From: Euperipatoides rowelli
Lineage: Eukaryota > Onychophora > Udeonychophora > Euonychophora > Peripatopsidae
DNA length: 11,989 nucleotides
Assembly (NCBI GenBank): GCA_003024985.2
Contig: PXIH01S0014400.1
Direction: 5' to 3' (one strand)
Both the position numbers and the translations under genes were made by a program. Shown here piece after piece: positions 1 to 7,789 of this stretch. Under the pieces are notes generated by a model that worked only from the letters and a program-made list of their open reading frames with translations, did not search any database and was not told where the DNA came from. Every line of letters begins with the position of its first letter. Position 1 is the stretch's first letter.

Positions 1-129
1 AAAAAAAAAACATTGATAAACCACTTTAATGTTGATAGATTTATTATTATCAACCTATTATAATTTTCAATTTTTATTTTAAATACTGTTGAGATGTTTA
101 TACCCATTTCAGGGTTAAGATCTTAATCC
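1..129. other. AT-rich flank with small palindromes, no gene
   Basis: The stretch opens with ten A, followed by a 22-bp sequence (11-32) that recurs at 7452-7473. A short hairpin follows: GTTGATA at 31-37 pairs with TATCAAC at 48-54. A perfect 12-bp palindrome TTAAGATCTTAA lies at 115-126. No coding signal is visible. This DNA could be the far side of the LINE 3' region into which the adjacent MITE inserted, but I cannot show that. Confidence 0.5.
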
Positions 130-747
130 TTAAGGCTCATTTATACTTTATACGCAACAGGTTTTCGGTCCGTTTATCTGCCTCATAAACGGAGATATGT
201 GTTCATACTCCTTCTGTAGTGTTGGTCCGTAATCCATGAAATTGATTTATACAATAGCCAATCATATTCCTCCCATAACCGTTATTTAAATGGAAAAGTT
301 ATTAAAATAGTAACATTATTTGAAATCCACATCATAAAAATATAGTCAAATAAAAATAAACTAAATGTATAATACGATTGTTGTTAAAATATGTATGTAT
401 TCCTTATTTCACATCCTTTTATTATGAATAACTTTAAAATTAAATGAATCAGTTGGAAAATATCAAAACATTGAAATACAATGTTTTAACTAAAATCAAT
501 CGGGACAAAAACGACAGCATGTCTACTCTACTTTGATAACCTAAGATATGATTCGTTCAATGGCTACTAAGACGAAGAGCTCTGCGTAAAAGTTTGATTT
601 TTTTTTTAAACTTTTATGAATGATGACAGATGGCTATCCGTCTTTTAATTGTGCATGTCTGACTGTCCCAGTGCGCATGATTTTATGCAAACCTCTCCAT
701 TTTTATACAACGGACATGCAATGCGTAGAAGTATAAATAAGCCTTTA
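130..747. mobile_element. Harbinger/PIF-like MITE with TTA target duplication
   Basis: The element runs from 133 to 744 (612 bp). It starts AGGCTCATTTATACTT, and its other end read on the minus strand is AGGCTTATTTATACTT. Both ends continue to TACGCA with a one-base gap, so about 22 of 23 positions match. It is flanked by TTA at 130-132 and TTA at 745-747. A 3-bp TWA duplication next to terminal inverted repeats is the hallmark of PIF/Harbinger DNA transposons. The interior has no transposase frame, so it is a non-autonomous element moved by a transposase encoded elsewhere. The inside is less AT-rich near both ends, and a hairpin with 8-bp arms (AAAAGTTT at 588-595, AAACTTTT at 608-615) sits near the middle. 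The superfamily call rests on the duplication and end structure only. Confidence 0.75.
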
Positions 748-1320
748 TCTTATTCTTGTCCCACCCCTGATCCACCACCTTGGGCCTAGGTATTTACTTA
801 GCCTCGCCAAAATTGTCTGTTCTCCCATCTACTATCTCTTTCAACCTTCTTCCAAGAAACACCCTTCTTCTCAACATCAGTCCTCACACCATCCACCCAT
901 CTTCTTCTAGGTCTCTTGCCTCTCATCACCATCTCATGTATCCTTCTAGGTATTCTCTCATTTTCCATCCTTTTAACATGTCCGAACCTTCTAATTCACT
1001 ACTTCTCTCATACTCTTCATAGTCAATTGATCTATCACTGTATTTCTAACTCTATCCATTCTTGTTTTTCCCACTATACTTCTCAGAAATTACATTTCAC
1101 CTGTCTGTACTCTACTTCAATCCCTCTCTGACATTATCATGTCACTGAGGCATAAGTCACCACAGGCATATAATATGATTTAAACATCATCACTTTTTTT
1201 CCTTTGTGCTATATTTTTATCCCACAGCAGGTGTCTAACATTCTGTAGAAATCTTTCTCCTCTAATGAGCCTTTATACTTCTGTTTTATAATCTACCTTT
1301 TGCTTTAATTTTCTTTAATT
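748..1320 (-). pseudogene. Decayed LINE (non-LTR retrotransposon) polymerase, C-terminal part
   Basis: Read on the minus strand, this is the end of a LINE ORF2-type protein, downstream of the reverse transcriptase palm. In order it shows LLWDKN (about 1220), YYMPVVTYAS (about 1165), RSIVGKTRMDRVRN (about 1080-1040), RRFGHVKRMENERIPRR (about 990-940), GKRPRRRWVDG, and the terminal WENRQFWRG followed by a stop at 798-800. This series (Y..P..TYAS, FLRS..GKTR.DR.RN, FGHVKRM, GKRPRRRW.D) is the usual tail of arthropod endonuclease/reverse-transcriptase LINEs. Several in-frame stops and at least two frameshifts show it is dead. One stop is TGA where a tryptophan is expected just before IRRFGH. About 50 bp of possible 3' UTR follows, then the MITE. 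The 5' side is lost near 1320. The clade (RTE-, CR1- or Jockey-like) cannot be fixed from this piece. Confidence 0.85.
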
Positions 1321-2299
1321 TGTGTTTGTTTTTAGAACTAGATAGAGCCGTGGTGCACTGCACCGCAAGAATTTAAATACAAACATATTAATTTGTTTTT
1401 AGTGTATATTTAAATATTGTGTATATTTAAATAAATAATTTAAACTTAGAAAAAATTTATTTGTAAAGAAATAAAAATGGGAAAAAGGCTTTTTACTTAA
1501 AATGTCATTTAGAAACATATTTTCCTGTCTGTGAAACGATGCTTTTCAAGCTGATTTCTTTAACGACAAATTTTCTAAAGACATTAGAGCCATACTGCTA
1601 AATAGTTTCTCCAAAATTAAACGTTTGCACAAAAATTTCTCAAAATTTCAAACATTTGCGTAAAAAACTTATGATAATTTCAAATGTTTTCACTAAACAC
1701 TTTAAATTATTAAACAGCATAATTGGATCATTTTTATTTATCAATTGAATTTCTCAACATTAACAATGTTTACACGATCATATTGTTTCCTTTTTATTTG
1801 AATTGCTTTTCTCTTCCACCAACAAATTTCTAAATTATGTAACACTTATAAATCGCATGATTTGGAAGCCATATACTTTTAACATACACTGAGACCATGT
1901 AAAATTAATAATAGTTTAGATGAAAGCAGTTCTAATTTTGAGTAGTGTGAATTATAAGATTTATAGATGACTTTAAAAGTCTTTTAGTAACACAAGCGCA
2001 AACATCCTTTGAGAAGTATAAAGTAGATTATATATTTATTTACCTTTAAATTGCTGCAAAAAGATTTAAAATTGGTTAATAAATTATATTTTGTTTAATT
2101 AAAGAAATAATGTGTCGAAAACTTATAGATCCCTGGAATGTGTTAATCCCAAATTCTCCTTGAAATAACGGCAAAATTGGGTCATATAGCCCAAACTGCA
2201 ATAAACAGAAGAAAAAAGAACTGCTTGAAAATGTTAACCTGCATTGTAAAATAAGTACTAGAATTATCTTAAACATTACAAAGGGTTAGAAAATGTTTC
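1321..2299. other. AT-rich DNA without a gene
   Basis: Nothing coding is supported here. An odd palindrome GGTGCACTGCACC lies at 1352-1364, just past the broken 5' side of the LINE. A 15-bp sequence beginning GTGTATATTTAAATA is repeated at 1402-1416 and 1419-1433 (17-bp period). The rest is A/T-rich sequence with loosely similar runs such as repeated 'caaaatttc' and 'caaacattt' near 1620-1690. A 66-residue minus-strand open frame at 2076-2276 has no recognisable motif. Confidence 0.5.
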
Positions 2300-2312
2300 C
2301 ACACACACACAC
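2300..2312. repeat. Short CA microsatellite
   Basis: Six and a half uninterrupted CA units, followed by a degenerate CA-rich tail to about 2340 (CAAACACAT, AAACACACAAAA). The flanking stretch from 2341 to 2650 is ordinary AT-rich DNA with no gene seen. Confidence 0.8.
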
Positions 2313-2651
2313 TCAAACACATAGCAGGAAAAACACACAAAAATCAACAAATGGTTAACTCTTTTAGAAACACATATGGACATACAATTAAAATAAATTG
2401 TGGGGAAATAAAATTAGTGTGACTGATTTCCTGTAAACAAGGCTAGATGACTGTGTTCATACAACAATACAATTGATAAAAGGAACATAAAAATATTTTG
2501 TACAGTGAATGATTCAATGATTGGTTTATGGTATTAAGTCTGTAGTTTTGTAGTATATTGAAAAATTATTGAACAAATAGGTGTGAAAGAATTGGCAACA
2601 GTTAGATCGAAAGATTGGAATACGAAAAAAATGCCCAAATAGAATTTTGAC

Positions 2652-2869
2652 TTAACACGTTTACTGCAGATAAATCGGATCTGAGTCGGCATGAACTTTC
2701 ACAACATAAAGATGACTCAAATCTGAGTCATTTGTGTCACAAGTTTCAGCATGTTAATATGAATTGTACGTGTTAAGTGTTTGTTTTTTTATTTAAGTGC
2801 TTAAATAGGAATTAAAAAAGCATATTTCTTGATCGTTTAAATTTTCTTTAATTTTGTAGTCACAGGGAT
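2652..2869 (+). repeat. Dispersed repeat starting at TTAA, copy 1
   Basis: This stretch aligns along its length with 11212-11434. Both copies begin TTAACAC, then an ACTGCA motif. At 20 and 62 bases from the start they carry two versions of a 16-bp palindrome of the form GACTCRAATCTGAGTC (here 2672-2687, decayed, and 2714-2729). Shared blocks follow: AACTTTCACAA, ATATGAATTG, GTGTTAA, CATATTTCT.GATCGTTT and a final GTCACAG. Within it, CTTAACACGT (2651-2660) and ACGTGTTAAG (2769-2778) form a perfect inverted pair that ends in TTAA, which suggests a piggyBac-type MITE core of about 125 bp. However, homology to copy 2 continues about 90 bp beyond that pair, so the true right end is unsettled. Confidence 0.7.
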
Positions 2870-3280
2870 TTATAAACTTTTATTGCAAGGAGTGATAATG
2901 GGCCAACCCTACTATAGCTATAAAATCAACATTAGTGTTATAACACCCTATTTAATTGATTGAAGAGGAACTTGGAGTAGTATTTGAATCTTTAAGTTAT
3001 GGTATATACTTGAAAGTGATTACTGAATAAACAGTGAAGATTCAAACAAGGATGAGCGCATAGGTAGACTTGTTGAATCAAATCAAAAGTCGATGCTAGC
3101 CTAGACTTAGTTAATCTGTTACTACAGTAAATTTGAATTCCTCTCATAAAGGAATTTGGAAAAATAATGCATGTTGTATGATTTTATTTGATTTTTGAAA
3201 AAGAAAATTACTCTATGCCAGATAGTCAAAATCCAAATGCTTATCTTAGACTGATAAGTGATGGCAGACATTGATATTCA
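2870..3280. other. AT-rich DNA without a gene
   Basis: No coding frame or RNA gene is visible. A perfect 12-bp palindrome GTGTTATAACAC lies at 2935-2946. The same 12 bases plus the following C recur at 8278-8290. Otherwise nothing stands out. Confidence 0.5.
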
Positions 3281-3947
3281 GATGAATGAAACAAACTATT
3301 ACGTTGAACAAAATTTGCATTTTCAAGTATTTTATTATGATTATAATTTTTGTTAGTATTCTGTTTTTTTCTTTTTAATCTTAGTTTTGCATCCTTTCAT
3401 AATCTGTTTTGTCAACATTTTGGCTAGCATCTGTATATTAAACTTACCATTTGTCCTTTCATCACAAAACTCTCCGTTTACGGCCATTGATTGTTAACTG
3501 TTGTGCGGACGGAAGGTGTGTCAAAATTGATCAAAAAAGGATTATTTACCCTTTCGTCATCATAGGGTTTGGACAAAGTGGGTTTAAACATAGTAGGGGG
3601 GTTAGGGTTCTGGGTAAGGGTAAGATTAGGACTCTAAATAAAACAAAGGTCAATGGTAAGTTTTATACCCAGACACTAGTAAATTTTGCTTGCTAATATT
3701 ATATTGTGCGTTTATTTCTAATAAATAAACTGATAAATGATACAAATTATTGCACTGAAAACATTATGCAATCTCAAGTAAATAAACACATGTTTATTCC
3801 ACTATTATTATGATTATATTTTTTTCTTTATAACTCCATTATACCTTGTATTGATCATTTTATAACCTTTTTTGTCAAAATTTTGACATCTTCTTATCTG
3901 CTGTAAGTTATTTCTTGTGCATTTATTTCTAATAAATAAACTCTAGG
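3281..3947 (+). repeat. Diverged tandem duplication, unit about 217 bp, first unit interrupted
   Basis: Unit B (about 3731-3947) repeats unit A (3281 to about 3730), once an insert in A is set aside. Matching blocks, A then B: GATGAATGAAACAAACTATT / GATAAATGATACAAATTATT; TCAAGTA in both; ATTATGATTATA in both; CATAATCTGTTTTGTCAACATTTTG / a similar run at about 3858-3885; and GTGCGTTTATTTCTAATAAATAAAC / GTGCATTTATTTCTAATAAATAAAC. The last block contains a hairpin (GTTTATTT, loop CTAAT, AAATAAAC at 3709-3729), and it recurs at 3917-3941. B carries a small extra palindromic piece near 3779-3796 (AATAAAC / GTTTATT). Divergence is clear, so the duplication is old. Confidence 0.7.
3436..3667. mobile_element. 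MITE-like insert in the first tandem unit
   Basis: This block is absent from unit B, which marks it as an insertion. Its ends are inverted: TATTAAACTTACCATT at 3436-3451 and, on the other strand, TATAAAACTTACCATT from 3667 back to 3652, so 15 of 16 match. The inside is richer in G and C than its surroundings and includes a G-rich run (about 3595-3630) with GGGTTAGGGTT-like and GGGTAAGGGTAAG pieces. Alignment to unit B leaves about 25 extra bases after 3667, so the right border may be nearer 3690. TA lies at both outer ends, but I cannot prove a target duplication. The 81-residue open frame inside (3451-3696) has no known motif and is likely accidental. Confidence 0.55.
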
Positions 3948-4092
3948 ATATTTATAGTTAATTTTTTGTCATAGTAGTTTATATAAATCTGTGACTCAGA
4001 TCAAGTCACGCTCCGCACACAATTAACAAATGTTTAGCAATATGCTGCTGTCTCTGATCCAAGACAGAGACTAAATACGACAACACATTTAT
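3948..4092. other. AT-rich spacer without a gene
   Basis: Short spacer between the tandem duplication and the palindrome nest. It contains CACGCTCCGCACACAATTAA, a locally GC-richer patch, but no recognisable feature. Confidence 0.4.
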
Positions 4093-4212
4093 GATAATCA
4101 ATATCAATACTCATATATACTTATAATATCTATTATAAGTATATGAGTACTGATATTGATTATCAGTACTCATATATACTTATAATAGATATTATGATAA
4201 GTATATATGAGT
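4093..4212. repeat. Nest of interleaved inverted repeats
   Basis: Three nested or overlapping palindromes lie side by side. First, 4093-4128 pairs with 4131-4164 (36 against 34 bases, one mismatch and a 2-base gap, loop of 2). Second, 4146-4155 AGTACTGATA pairs perfectly with 4161-4170 TATCAGTACT across TTGAT, and the stem extends outward to at least 14 bp. Third, 4168-4183 ACTCATATATACTTAT pairs perfectly with 4197-4212 across a 13-base loop. In effect the block ACTCATATATACTTAT occurs four times in alternating orientation (the second copy 2 bases shorter). It could fold into alternative hairpins or a cruciform. Nothing coding overlaps it. Confidence 0.9.
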
Positions 4213-4983
4213 TTTATAAGAAAACCTATTGCACATAATAGGACGAGTATTGGAAATATCATCCACAATAAATGTGTAAACAAGGATAAAGACTAGAGAA
4301 AAATATCAGAACTTTTCTTGCAACTTTTAGTTTCAATTACTGCTTTGCATATCTAACTGGTCCTAATGACTGGCTATCCCAAGTTCATTACACTGATAAT
4401 CAAATCCATGACATTGCTTGGTTTATCACTAAAAATGTTTTTCTCGCTGTTTCTATGAGACTCATAGAATCTTAAAACTGAGCTCTACAGACTGACTTGG
4501 CTATTTGAGAATTTCAAAATTTCTGATAGGCTCAATCAATCCTTAACAATCTCGGAAACATGTTTGGAATCATTATCCTACAAAAGTATAAAACTCCTCT
4601 TCCAAGCAAATGGAACCATGAGGTTTGAGACTATGTCACAGTTACCCTTATAATCCAATTGATCTGTGATATTTAAGTGCTCAGTGGCTATGAATTACCT
4701 GTAGCCGTTGATCAGGTCTTTTTTTTAATCATTTCATGATTAGATTTAGCAGGATTATAAACTAAGACAGTCTTGTTTATTACTAAAACTTTTTTACAAA
4801 TAAGTAGTTAAGATCTTAACTTTACAAAACAATAATTTGAAAATCTGGAAATTAATGTTAGCATGTAATTTAAGCTGCAAGACTCCAGGTTATTTTAATG
4901 TGTCCTAAATTGTTTATGAGAGCAGAAATCTATATTTTCCATTAATATTAGTGAGGAACAAACACTCAAAATGTGTTTTCTCT
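4213..4983. other. Gene-free stretch, slightly less AT-rich
   Basis: Base composition is more even at about 4320-4710 than in the surrounding DNA, which may mark an old inserted element. A 61-codon plus-strand stretch without stops (4290-4472) contains no motif I know, has no convincing start, and is within chance for so many frames. A perfect hairpin lies at 4451-4469 (TTCTATGA, loop GAC, TCATAGAA). A perfect 16-bp palindrome AGTTAAGATCTTAACT lies at 4806-4821. TCAAAATGTGTTTTCTC at 4966-4982 recurs at 6122-6138. A run of twelve A starts at 4984. Confidence 0.45.
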
Positions 4984-5031
4984 AAAAAAAAAAAATTAGT
5001 CAAGTACTTTGCCCCAGAATTAGTGCATTCA

Positions 5032-5639
5032 TACTATGCATGGGTCCAGTGGACACAATTTAAAAAAAAAAATTATACATAACCAAATAAAATAAAAATT
5101 TTACTTTTAGAAAATAACTTTAATATTATATTAAATTAAAGGTTAATACTTATTTATGCTGTTCAAAACAATGAGAACAAACACTTTTGGGGTTTTATTG
5201 CAATGTTGTCAAACACTAGTAATAGAGCAGCTGTATTCTGAATTTCAACCTCTCAATTCCAAAAACCTTTTTCATTGAAGACTGACTTAATATATTTCTC
5301 ACTCAAATATAATTTTGATCCCATTTAATCTATTTGAACTAAATATAAATGAAAATGATGAGTTTTTAAGACAAACTAGCAAAAATATGTAAAAATTAAC
5401 AAATTTTATTTTGATACGTTTATCCTATGCATGGGTCCCTGGGTCCGTGGGACCCAGGCATGCTATTATAGGGAATGTGAAAATACACACTATTTTATTT
5501 TTTGGCACCACTAAACTTCTATGGCTATAAGAGGAAAATACATAAAATTGCAGCACCCAGACTCTTTAATTCATCAAGTTACAATTAAATTAAAATGTGC
5601 TTGGGTTCCTAGTACCCATGCATAGTAGTTGAGGGTTAA
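5032..5639. mobile_element. Possible MITE built on CTATGCATGGGT, TTAA-like right end
   Basis: TACTATGCATGGGT occurs at 5032-5045 and, perfectly inverted, at 5614-5627. A third, direct copy of the core (CTATGCATGGGTCC) is at 5425-5438 and runs into a perfect hairpin: CTGGGTCC 5439-5446, loop GTG, GGACCCAG 5450-5457, enclosed by GCATG 5429-5433 and CATGC 5459-5463. On the right the inverted copy leads out to GAGGGTTAA (5631-5639). Read inward this is TTAACCCTC, which resembles piggyBac-type ends that insert at TTAA. The left end lacks a clear TTAACCC. The object could be one 608-bp element, or a 215-bp element (about 5425-5639) next to a stray end. There is no open frame, so any transposase is supplied elsewhere. 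Confidence 0.5.
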
Positions 5640-5794
5640 GCACATATAATTTTTTTGTCTTTTCATGCATGGCCTTTTGGAATATTCCACTTTTATTTAT
5701 TAAAAACCTGTTTTCTCCTATTAAAAACAAAGGAAAAGAAATGAAGTTTCAATCATAACGTGTTTCCTCCATAGCTATGTTACCGTCAAACCAG
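5640..5794. other. AT-rich spacer
   Basis: No gene. The first GTTTTCTCC motif of the cluster described at 5710-6306 lies at 5710-5718. Confidence 0.4.
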
Positions 5795-6306
5795 GTTTTC
5801 TCCCTTCAACCAATCAGTGCCTGGGTATCAGACAGTTCCAAGGCTTCTGATTGGTCAGCCATTTTTATTTCATTATTGAGGTAAGGCTGTGTTTTCTATA
5901 GTTTTGTTGTTTTAGTGTAGTTTTATTTTTTTATAGTTTTAAAAATAAAGGAAGAACAGATGATTGAAGATGGTATTTTAGTTGAAGTAGGTAACAGTGG
6001 GAGTAAAAAGAAAGAAAGAAATCTTGTGGGGAAAGAGGCATCATCTAAAATTATAAGACTCTGCTTTCTAGGTTCCAATGTTTGCAAACATTCAAAATAT
6101 GTTTTCTCCAATCCGTTTAAATCAAAATGTGTTTTCTCCAAATTTTAAACTTAAATAAAATAATAATATGGCCCAACTGATTTGATTGAGTATGTTTTAC
6201 AATACAAGAATGCTAACATAAAAACGTAGAAAAAATACTATTCTAGCGGTAACTAGAGAAATACGTTTTTGCTGTTTCCTGAAAAATCTGATCGGAGGGA
6301 GAAAAC
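5710..6306. repeat. Cluster of five GTTTTCTCC motifs, possible non-autonomous element
   Basis: The 9-mer GTTTTCTCC occurs at 5710-5718, 5795-5803, 6101-6109 and 6131-6139 on the plus strand, and at 6298-6306 on the minus strand. Two of these belong to a 20-bp unit, TCAAAATRTGTTTTCTCCAA, repeated 30 bp apart (6092-6111, 6122-6141). A near copy is at 4966-4985. The outer pair forms an 11-bp inverted repeat: GTTTTCTCCCT at 5795-5805 and AGGGAGAAAAC at 6296-6306. Clustered short motifs of this kind resemble subterminal transposase-binding repeats in some DNA transposons, but no target duplication or transposase is visible. Two short overlapping open frames (5960-6148 plus, 5923-6141 minus) carry no known domain. 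Confidence 0.4.
5809..5855. repeat. Imperfect hairpin with ACCAATCAG in both arms
   Basis: ACCAATCAG at 5809-5817 and its complement CTGATTGGT at 5847-5855 are the outer arms. Pairing continues inward through GCCTGG against CCAAGGC with small gaps, around a loop of about 13 bases. CCAATCAG is the known core of the NF-Y (CCAAT box) site, so this could be a pair of divergent CCAAT boxes. No start site or gene is visible beside it, so a promoter role is only a possibility. Confidence 0.6.
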
Positions 6307-6716
6307 ACAGTTTGATTGTTGGCTCCTCTAGTTGACTTCTAGTAATATATTCCAACCAATAAGGTCAATATTAATAATTATTTTTTGATAGCTGATTTCA
6401 TATATTTTTCTTATCTTATTAACCCTGTTTGTCAGCATCCAGTATTCACTATTGATGTCGACACAGAATTGATTTGGATGTTTAAAGTGGTTTATCTATG
6501 CCTATTTCAACTTCATTCATTTATGTGCATTTTTGTATAAAAATGCTTTTTTAATAAAAAACAATTTGTTATATTCGGTCCATAAATACATCAAATTTTA
6601 ACTTTTATGCCAATATGTATCAAATTATCAAATCTACTTATGACGTATTTTGCCAGAAAAATATCATGCGGATTCCATTTACAGTAATATTGGTTGACTG
6701 GTTGTCAGACCATAAT
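6307..6716. other. AT-rich DNA without a gene
   Basis: Nothing coding is supported. The segment 6482-6500 is an inverted near copy (18 of 19 bases) of the dispersed sequence found at 11-29 and 7452-7470. The 66-residue open frame 6615-6815 runs through the 56-bp duplication in two different reading contexts and has no motif, so I do not treat it as a gene. Confidence 0.45.
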
Positions 6717-6828
6717 AGGATCGTTTCCTTCACAGACCAATCAGAATGTAGATCAGTGATTCAAAGCTTTAAAGGATCGTTTCCTTCACAGACCAATCAG
6801 AATGTAGATCAGTGATTTGAAACTTTAT
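6717..6828 (+). repeat. Recent 56-bp tandem duplication
   Basis: Unit 1 (6717-6772) and unit 2 (6773-6828) agree at 52 of 56 positions. The first 45 bases (AGGATCGTTTCCTTCACAGA and on) are identical, and all four differences are in the last 11. Each unit carries ACCAATCAG (6736-6744, 6792-6800) and GATCAGTGATT. The high identity shows a young duplication compared with the decayed surroundings. Confidence 0.9.
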
Positions 6829-7451
6829 GTTTTATTTCTTTTTATTTGCAGTCGCCGGTCGGTGGTTTTTATAAAGGCAATACGAAACAAACACCAGAAG
6901 TCTAAAAATAAACTTTTAACAGGTTTTATTTGCATTAAAAAATATAATTTCTAAGAATGATTAAGAAATATTATTAAAAACTTTGGAAATAATAGTTTAT
7001 TTGTTCTCATTATCGTGTAAAGTTAATAAGCTAACGTATAAAAGCCTCCCGGAGCGTTGTTTTTTTTGTATTCTTAAAATTGACTTCAATCCCAAGAATT
7101 ATCTCAAAATTTTATGGATTTTATATTGATGCTAAGAAAGTAATTTTTTTCTCTGTTCACTTTTTTATTTATCAAAACTTTCTAACACTTTTGTTGACTA
7201 CTTTTGTAAATAATAACGCAATGGATCATGACTAGCATCTGGATCCCAGATATGCATTTTTCCCAGCTCCAAAACCAGCAAGTTTTTACCCTTTGGATAC
7301 ATCAATTTAACGTCAGCAAAAGGGTTTTATTTTTTTGTAAACAACGTAGAAACTTGCAAATTTTCATATGTTTCAGTTTAAATTTTCCAAATTGATTGAT
7401 TAAACAAATATTTTTAGATGAAACTAAACATAAATCAATTAAAAATAAAAT
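6829..7451. other. AT-rich DNA without a gene
   Basis: No coding or RNA gene is supported. A small GC-richer patch, GTCGCCGGTCGGTGG, lies near 6851-6865. A TATA-like GTATAAAAG, followed by CCTCCCGGAGCG, is near 7037-7056, but no gene follows it. A short hairpin ATCTGG-ATC-CCAGAT lies at 7237-7251. Confidence 0.45.
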
Positions 7452-7473
7452 CATTGATAAACCACTTTAATGT
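7452..7473 (+). repeat. 22-bp dispersed sequence shared with 11-32
   Basis: CATTGATAAACCACTTTAAT followed by GT is identical at 11-32 and 7452-7473. A minus-strand near copy of the first 19 bases is at 6482-6500. Flanks do not align beyond the core, apart from A-rich sequence on the 5' side of the two direct copies. It may be the surviving end of a repeat family; which one is not clear. Confidence 0.6.
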
Positions 7474-7789
7474 CTAATTTAATATTATATTTTTTACCAA
7501 TAAGTGATGTAACCATTTATGAAGTTCATGTATGTGTAGAATTAGGTAAGCACAGTGCTTTGTTGATGCAGCAGGATTGATATTTTTCTGTAGATGATTT
7601 ATACCCTAGAAATACTCTTTCAAGTAACATCAATTTGTTTAAATTTATCCCTAATTATTTTAATTGTGGTGATTTAAGATTTATCACTTCACCAATTGGC
7701 TTGTTATCAGTGATTTTGTTGGATTAACTTTAAGACTTTTAACATTAATTTTAAGAAGATATTTTTTAAAAAAATAATAGGTATCTTTC
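7474..7789. other. AT-rich DNA without a gene
   Basis: No feature is supported. It ends in a T/A-rich tract (7759-7780) that may be the tail of the adjacent SINE. Confidence 0.4.

Noticed and set aside
780-1131. Two plus-strand open frames of 80 and 71 residues
   Set aside because: They are antisense shadows of the minus-strand LINE remnant, which has recognisable motifs.
2076-2276. Minus-strand frame of 66 residues
   Set aside because: Hydrophobic and serine/phenylalanine-rich from T-rich DNA, with no motif and no supporting signals.
3451-3696. Plus-strand frame of 81 residues
   Set aside because: Lies almost entirely in the MITE-like insert and its border, and shows no domain.
4290-4472. 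61 codons without a stop on the plus strand
   Set aside because: No start and no motif. Over 12 kb and six frames a run of this length is expected by chance.
5923-6148. Overlapping plus (62 residues) and minus (72 residues) open frames
   Set aside because: They cover a repeat-motif cluster on both strands. The plus frame is lysine-rich but has no recognisable domain.
5758-6266. Inverted pair AACGTGTTTC...TTACCG / CGGTAA...GAAATACGTT as element ends
   Set aside because: The order relative to the GTTTTCTCC inverted pair is not mirrored, so the two cannot be nested ends of one element, and the match is loose.
7037-7056. TATA-like GTATAAAAG with a GC-rich flank as a promoter
   Set aside because: No downstream gene or transcript evidence, and such matches are common in AT-rich DNA.
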